The position numbers were made by a program, and so were the translations under genes. A DNA stretch of 16,642 bases, from assembly GCA_005223375.1 (NCBI GenBank), contig RXOD01004990.1, positions 1 to 16,642 of the forward strand. The letters are read 5' to 3'. This document shows positions 16,363 through 16,642 of this stretch, piece after piece. The stretch's first letter is position 1, and each line of letters opens with the position of its first letter. The stretch is from Amoebophrya sp. AT5.2 (lineage: Eukaryota > Sar > Dinophyceae > Syndiniales > Amoebophryaceae). The notes below the pieces were generated by a model, which made no database searches, had not been told where the DNA came from, and saw only the letters and a list, made by a program, of their open reading frames with translations.

Positions 16363-16642
16363 CTGGGGCGATCGATTGCGATTGGAGGTCGATGGATATT
16401 GCAATTGGAATTCTTGTTGGCTGTTTTACTTTATAATTCGGTCATCGAGCAGATGAACTGCTGGATTCCGATTCAACGAGCCAGAAGTGCGCAAGGAAGC
16501 TATGGCTTTGTCCGATGCTCGGTTTCGAGGACGACAAGATGGATCGACGGAAATAAATGTCGTAATCTATGATCGTTGCTTTTTATTTGAAAAAGCGGCG
16601 GAGAACGAGAACGCTATCTTTAAAGGTAAGTCTCAGCCGTTT
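16363..16642 (-). other. LeuRS intron open at the right edge
   Basis: The KMSKS exon starts after an acceptor reading GCCCCAG. The 280 bases upstream to the window edge show no frame resembling the LeuRS region that should precede KMSKS, so they are intron for at least this distance. Confidence 0.6.

Noticed and set aside
16007..16456. 149-codon plus-strand frame
   Set aside because: It runs antisense through the KMSKS exon and both neighbouring introns. The LeuRS family match fixes the coding strand.

Overview
The window is nuclear DNA of an intron-bearing eukaryotic microbe. It has no bacterial features: there are no Shine-Dalgarno-spaced operons, and conserved protein families are split into exons. 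Every gene I can support lies on the minus strand: a small membrane protein, a Mei2-like RNA-binding protein, a type I membrane protein, a small two-helix protein and leucyl-tRNA synthetase. This co-directional layout, together with mid-range GC, very short intergenic spacers at some junctions, and introns with terminal inverted repeats and target-site-like direct repeats, suggests an alveolate near the dinoflagellates. A parasitic Syndiniales such as Amoebophrya is my best guess, because 'introner' elements of this type are known there. The organism call is inference.

Layout from left to right. 1-944 has no clear gene apart from a possible gene start running off the left edge. 945-1903(-) is a three-exon gene for a 222-residue single-pass membrane protein with a repeated SWSLP tail. 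2339-2792(+) is gene-like but unresolved. 3445-7658(-) is a four-exon gene for an 848-residue Mei2-like protein: a Q/N/G-rich amino-terminal part with many [ML]SP motifs and one carboxy-terminal Mei2-type RRM. 8097-8835 is a repeat of about 0.75 kb, whose second copy is at 12088-12866. 9598-11955(-) encodes a 785-residue type I membrane protein with two copies of a cysteine-rich module I do not recognise. 13115-13536(-) is a small two-helix membrane protein with an 89-bp intron between 8-bp direct repeats. 13692-16362(-), open at the 5' side, holds the last four exons of cytosolic leucyl-tRNA synthetase, including KMSKS.

The genes do not form an obvious pathway. The striking content is in the introns. 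Of the six introns whose frame-compatible GT-AG ends I could place, five begin GTAC (GTACTT, GTACTA, GTACCT) instead of the usual GTAAGT/GTGAGT. One LeuRS intron contains a 248-bp tandem duplication that carries a copy of the preceding exon end plus an inverted copy of it. One Mei2 intron contains a duplicate of the start of the following exon, separated from it by a 43-bp minisatellite and a hairpin. Another LeuRS intron is bounded by terminal inverted repeats and has no usable GT-AG pair. Together these look like several stages of intron gain or remodelling in one window. The exon models come from frame logic and family resemblance only; no transcript data were available.
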